Below are positions 7,286 to 8,165 of a stretch of 8,165 nt of DNA, piece by piece. The position numbers were made by a program, and so were the translations under genes. How positions within the stretch are numbered: the stretch's first letter is position 1; each line of letters starts with the position of its first letter. Below the pieces are notes generated by a model. The model did not search any database. It worked only from the letters and a program-made list of their open reading frames with translations, and was not told where the DNA came from. This stretch comes from JABFRZ01 sp036376275 (GTDB lineage: Bacteria > Planctomycetota > UBA1135 > GCA-002686595). The stretch spans positions 1-8,165 of the forward strand of contig DASVAP010000219.1 in NCBI GenBank assembly GCA_036376275.1, in the 5' to 3' direction.

Positions 7286-7492
7286 TCACTTCGGGATCGT
7301 CAGCGTGCCGCACACGCAGTCGGGGTTGTCGGGGTTGCGCTGGCCCGCCAGGCACAGGTGGTGGGCGCAGCCGTGGAAGTCCGCCTCGGCGGTGCCGCAG
7401 GTGCAGGGCACCTCCGAGCGGCGCGCACCCGAGCGGCAGGCGAGCGAGGCGGAGCAGGCGAGGACGAGGACGAGCAGCAGGAACGAGCGCAT
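7286..7492 (-). CDS. Small cysteine-rich lipoprotein, function unknown
   Basis: The 68-residue product starts with a lipoprotein-type signal, MRSFLLLVLVLACSASLAC. Cys19 (SLAC) is the likeliest lipidated residue, with Cys13 (VLAC) as an alternative; neither is a textbook lipobox. The mature part has six further cysteines: Cys30 and Cys32 (CTC), Cys42, Cys47, and Cys59 and Cys61 (CVC), plus His40, His44 and His45 within DFHGCAHHLC. The spacing suggests a small metal-binding or disulfide-knotted domain. The ATG at 7492 is supported by a strong GGAGGA site ten bases upstream; an in-frame ATG at 7516 would add eight polar residues before the signal. The TPR-like gene starts 8 bases after the stop, so the two are probably translated together. 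No function is assigned. Confidence 0.72.
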   Translation of the reverse strand: MRSFLLLVLVLACSASLACRSGARRSEVPCTCGTAEADFHGCAHHLCLAGQRNPDNPDCVCGTLTIPK

Positions 7493-7502
7493 GAACTTGG
7501 AT

Positions 7503-7508
7503 TCCTCC
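7503..7508 (-). promoter_or_regulatory. Strong Shine-Dalgarno of the lipoprotein gene
   Basis: GGAGGA on the minus strand, ten bases before the ATG at 7492. It is the best ribosome-binding site in the window. It decides in favour of the internal methionine over the upstream in-frame ATG at 7516, which overlaps this site. Confidence 0.7.
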
Positions 7509-7542
7509 GGGGCCACAGGCTAGCGCACGGGCCGGCCTCCGT

Positions 7543-7630
7543 TACGGACCGATCGCCGGGAGCCCGTCGCCGGCGCTCCGCGCGGCGCGCGCCGGAGCTC
7601 GCTCTATCCTGGAACTGGACGCGGTCCGTA
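7543..7630. repeat. Widely spaced 9-bp inverted repeat in the divergent promoter region
   Basis: TACGGACCG (7543-7551) and CGGTCCGTA (7622-7630) are exact reverse complements separated by 70 bases. The position between divergent genes would suit two half-sites of one regulator. A 9-bp match is not rare in GC-rich sequence of this length, so this is only suggestive. Confidence 0.3.
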
Positions 7631-7778
7631 GCGCTCCTGGACCAGGGCCGGGTGAGCGCGCGCGCGACCCCTGGAAGGCTCCCCTTCGACGCGGAGGAAG
7701 ATCCAGGAAAGCGGCATCCGAAGGATTGCGGATTCCCGAAGTGCCCGCAGAATCGCTGCCCCAGCTCCGGATCCCGCC

Positions 7779-7788
7779 GGAGATCTCC
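7779..7788. repeat. 10-bp palindrome in the leader of the right-edge gene
   Basis: GGAGATCTCC is a perfect palindrome centred about 29 bases before the ATG at 7813, overlapping the 3' arm of a CTCCGG/CCGGAG hairpin (7765-7782). It could be an operator or an RNA structure in the leader. It may also be chance. Confidence 0.3.
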
Positions 7789-7812
7789 CCCCCGCTCCCG
7801 TCCCCCTTGCCG

Positions 7813-8165
7813 ATGTCCGCCTGCCCTTCGCGGCGCGCCGAGCCCTCCGTCTCTCCGGCTGCGATCCGCACCGTCTTTTGCACGTTCCTCATGTCCAGCG
7901 CGCTCGCCGCGCAGCCCCAGGAGGACGGCCTGGAGGACCTGCCGCCCGCCAACCAGGGCGCCTTCGAGGGCGGTGCGACCGGCACCAAGGAGGACACGCG
8001 CGAGCAGTTCCCCTTCTCCGAGGACGAGGTCGATTCGGAGGACATCCCGACCGGCATCGCGCCCAGCCCGCTCTTCGGCGCGCGCTCCTTCACGCAGAAG
8101 CTGCTGCGCTTCGAGGAGTTCGGCACCGTTCCGCTGCCCACGACCTTCCGCGCCGGGCTGCCGCT
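7813..8165 (+). CDS. N-terminal part of an unidentified secreted protein (runs off right edge)
   Basis: The visible 117 residues start with an apparent signal peptide: a basic start (PSRR), hydrophobic core AAIRTVFCTFLMSSALAA and likely cleavage before Gln34. After it comes a low-complexity acidic segment rich in Glu and Asp (about 36-80), then a more ordered stretch with SPLFGARSFTQKLLRFEEFG (85-104). I do not recognise the family. Tracts of this style precede the catalytic part of some large secreted oxidases, but this is not a basis for a function. Third codon positions are almost all G or C, which supports coding. The ATG at 7813 gives the best signal peptide. GTG 7741 in the same open frame is possible, and ATG 7891 would leave the signal too short. 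No Shine-Dalgarno is visible. Confidence 0.68.
   Translation, partial: MSACPSRRAEPSVSPAAIRTVFCTFLMSSALAAQPQEDGLEDLPPANQGAFEGGATGTKEDTREQFPFSEDEVDSEDIPTGIAPSPLFGARSFTQKLLRFEEFGTVPLPTTFRAGLP

Larger units (their letters stand above)
7493..7812. promoter_or_regulatory. Divergent intergenic region between the minus-strand cluster and the right-edge gene
   Basis: About 320 bases without a credible gene separate two divergently transcribed genes, so promoters for both directions should lie here. I found no convincing -35/-10 pair. TATCCT (7605-7610, plus) and TAGCCT (minus, 7519-7524) are isolated weak -10 candidates. The region does hold dyad symmetries: a 9-bp inverted repeat (7543-7551 with 7622-7630), a 6-bp hairpin CTCCGG/CCGGAG (7765-7782) and a 10-bp palindrome (7779-7788). 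The last 30 bases before the right-edge gene are pyrimidine-rich and lack a ribosome-binding site. Confidence 0.45.

Noticed and set aside
4437..7523. Plus-strand open frame of 1028 codons
   Set aside because: It lies antisense to the exchanger, TPR-like and lipoprotein genes; its composition is biased and it has no recognisable motifs.
7605..7610. TATCCT as a -10 box for the right-edge gene
   Set aside because: No -35-like hexamer lies at a proper distance, and it is about 200 bases from the start codon.
7493..7812. A tRNA or small RNA gene in the divergent gap
   Set aside because: No cloverleaf arms, T-loop consensus or strong terminator could be found.
7542..8141. Minus-strand open frame of 199 codons near the right edge
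   Set aside because: It is antisense to the signal-peptide-bearing plus-strand gene, rich in Ser/Arg/Gly, and has no signal, domain or ribosome site.

Overview
The window is very GC-rich bacterial DNA (roughly 70% by eye) with strong G/C preference at third codon positions. The organism has an outer membrane: there is a beta-barrel porin, a lipoprotein and several Sec-type signal peptides. The lineage cannot be fixed from the sequence. A high-GC Gram-negative such as a planctomycete, myxobacterium or relative is plausible, and this is a guess from protein style only. No tRNA, rRNA, IS element or CRISPR array was seen.

Six genes on the minus strand fill positions 1-7492. Read in the direction of transcription (right to left) they are: a 68-residue cysteine-rich lipoprotein; a 328-residue secreted protein with TPR-like helices; a 568-residue AspT-type (aspartate:alanine exchanger family) antiporter; a 225-residue TRIC/UPF0126 cation channel; a 387-residue DcaP-like porin; and a large PLP-dependent Orn/Lys/Arg-type decarboxylase cut off by the left edge. 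Gaps are 8, 45, 13, 244 and 54 bases. The first four genes therefore look like one transcription unit, and the porin and decarboxylase like a second, possibly with its own promoter in the 244-base gap. From 7493 to 7812 lies a divergent non-coding region with small dyad symmetries. A plus-strand gene for an unidentified secreted protein starts at about 7813 and runs off the right edge.

The most interesting reading is functional. A PLP amino-acid decarboxylase, a precursor/product-type amino-acid antiporter, an ion channel and an outer-membrane porin lie side by side. Together they could form a decarboxylation-antiport system: substrate enters through the porin and antiporter, is decarboxylated with use of a proton, and product leaves. 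Such cycles give acid tolerance or proton motive force. The pairing is atypical. Orn/Lys/Arg-type decarboxylases usually work with APC-family antiporters (CadB, PotE, AdiC), while AspT works with AspD, a different PLP enzyme. The substrate is not known, and the link is inferred from gene order only.
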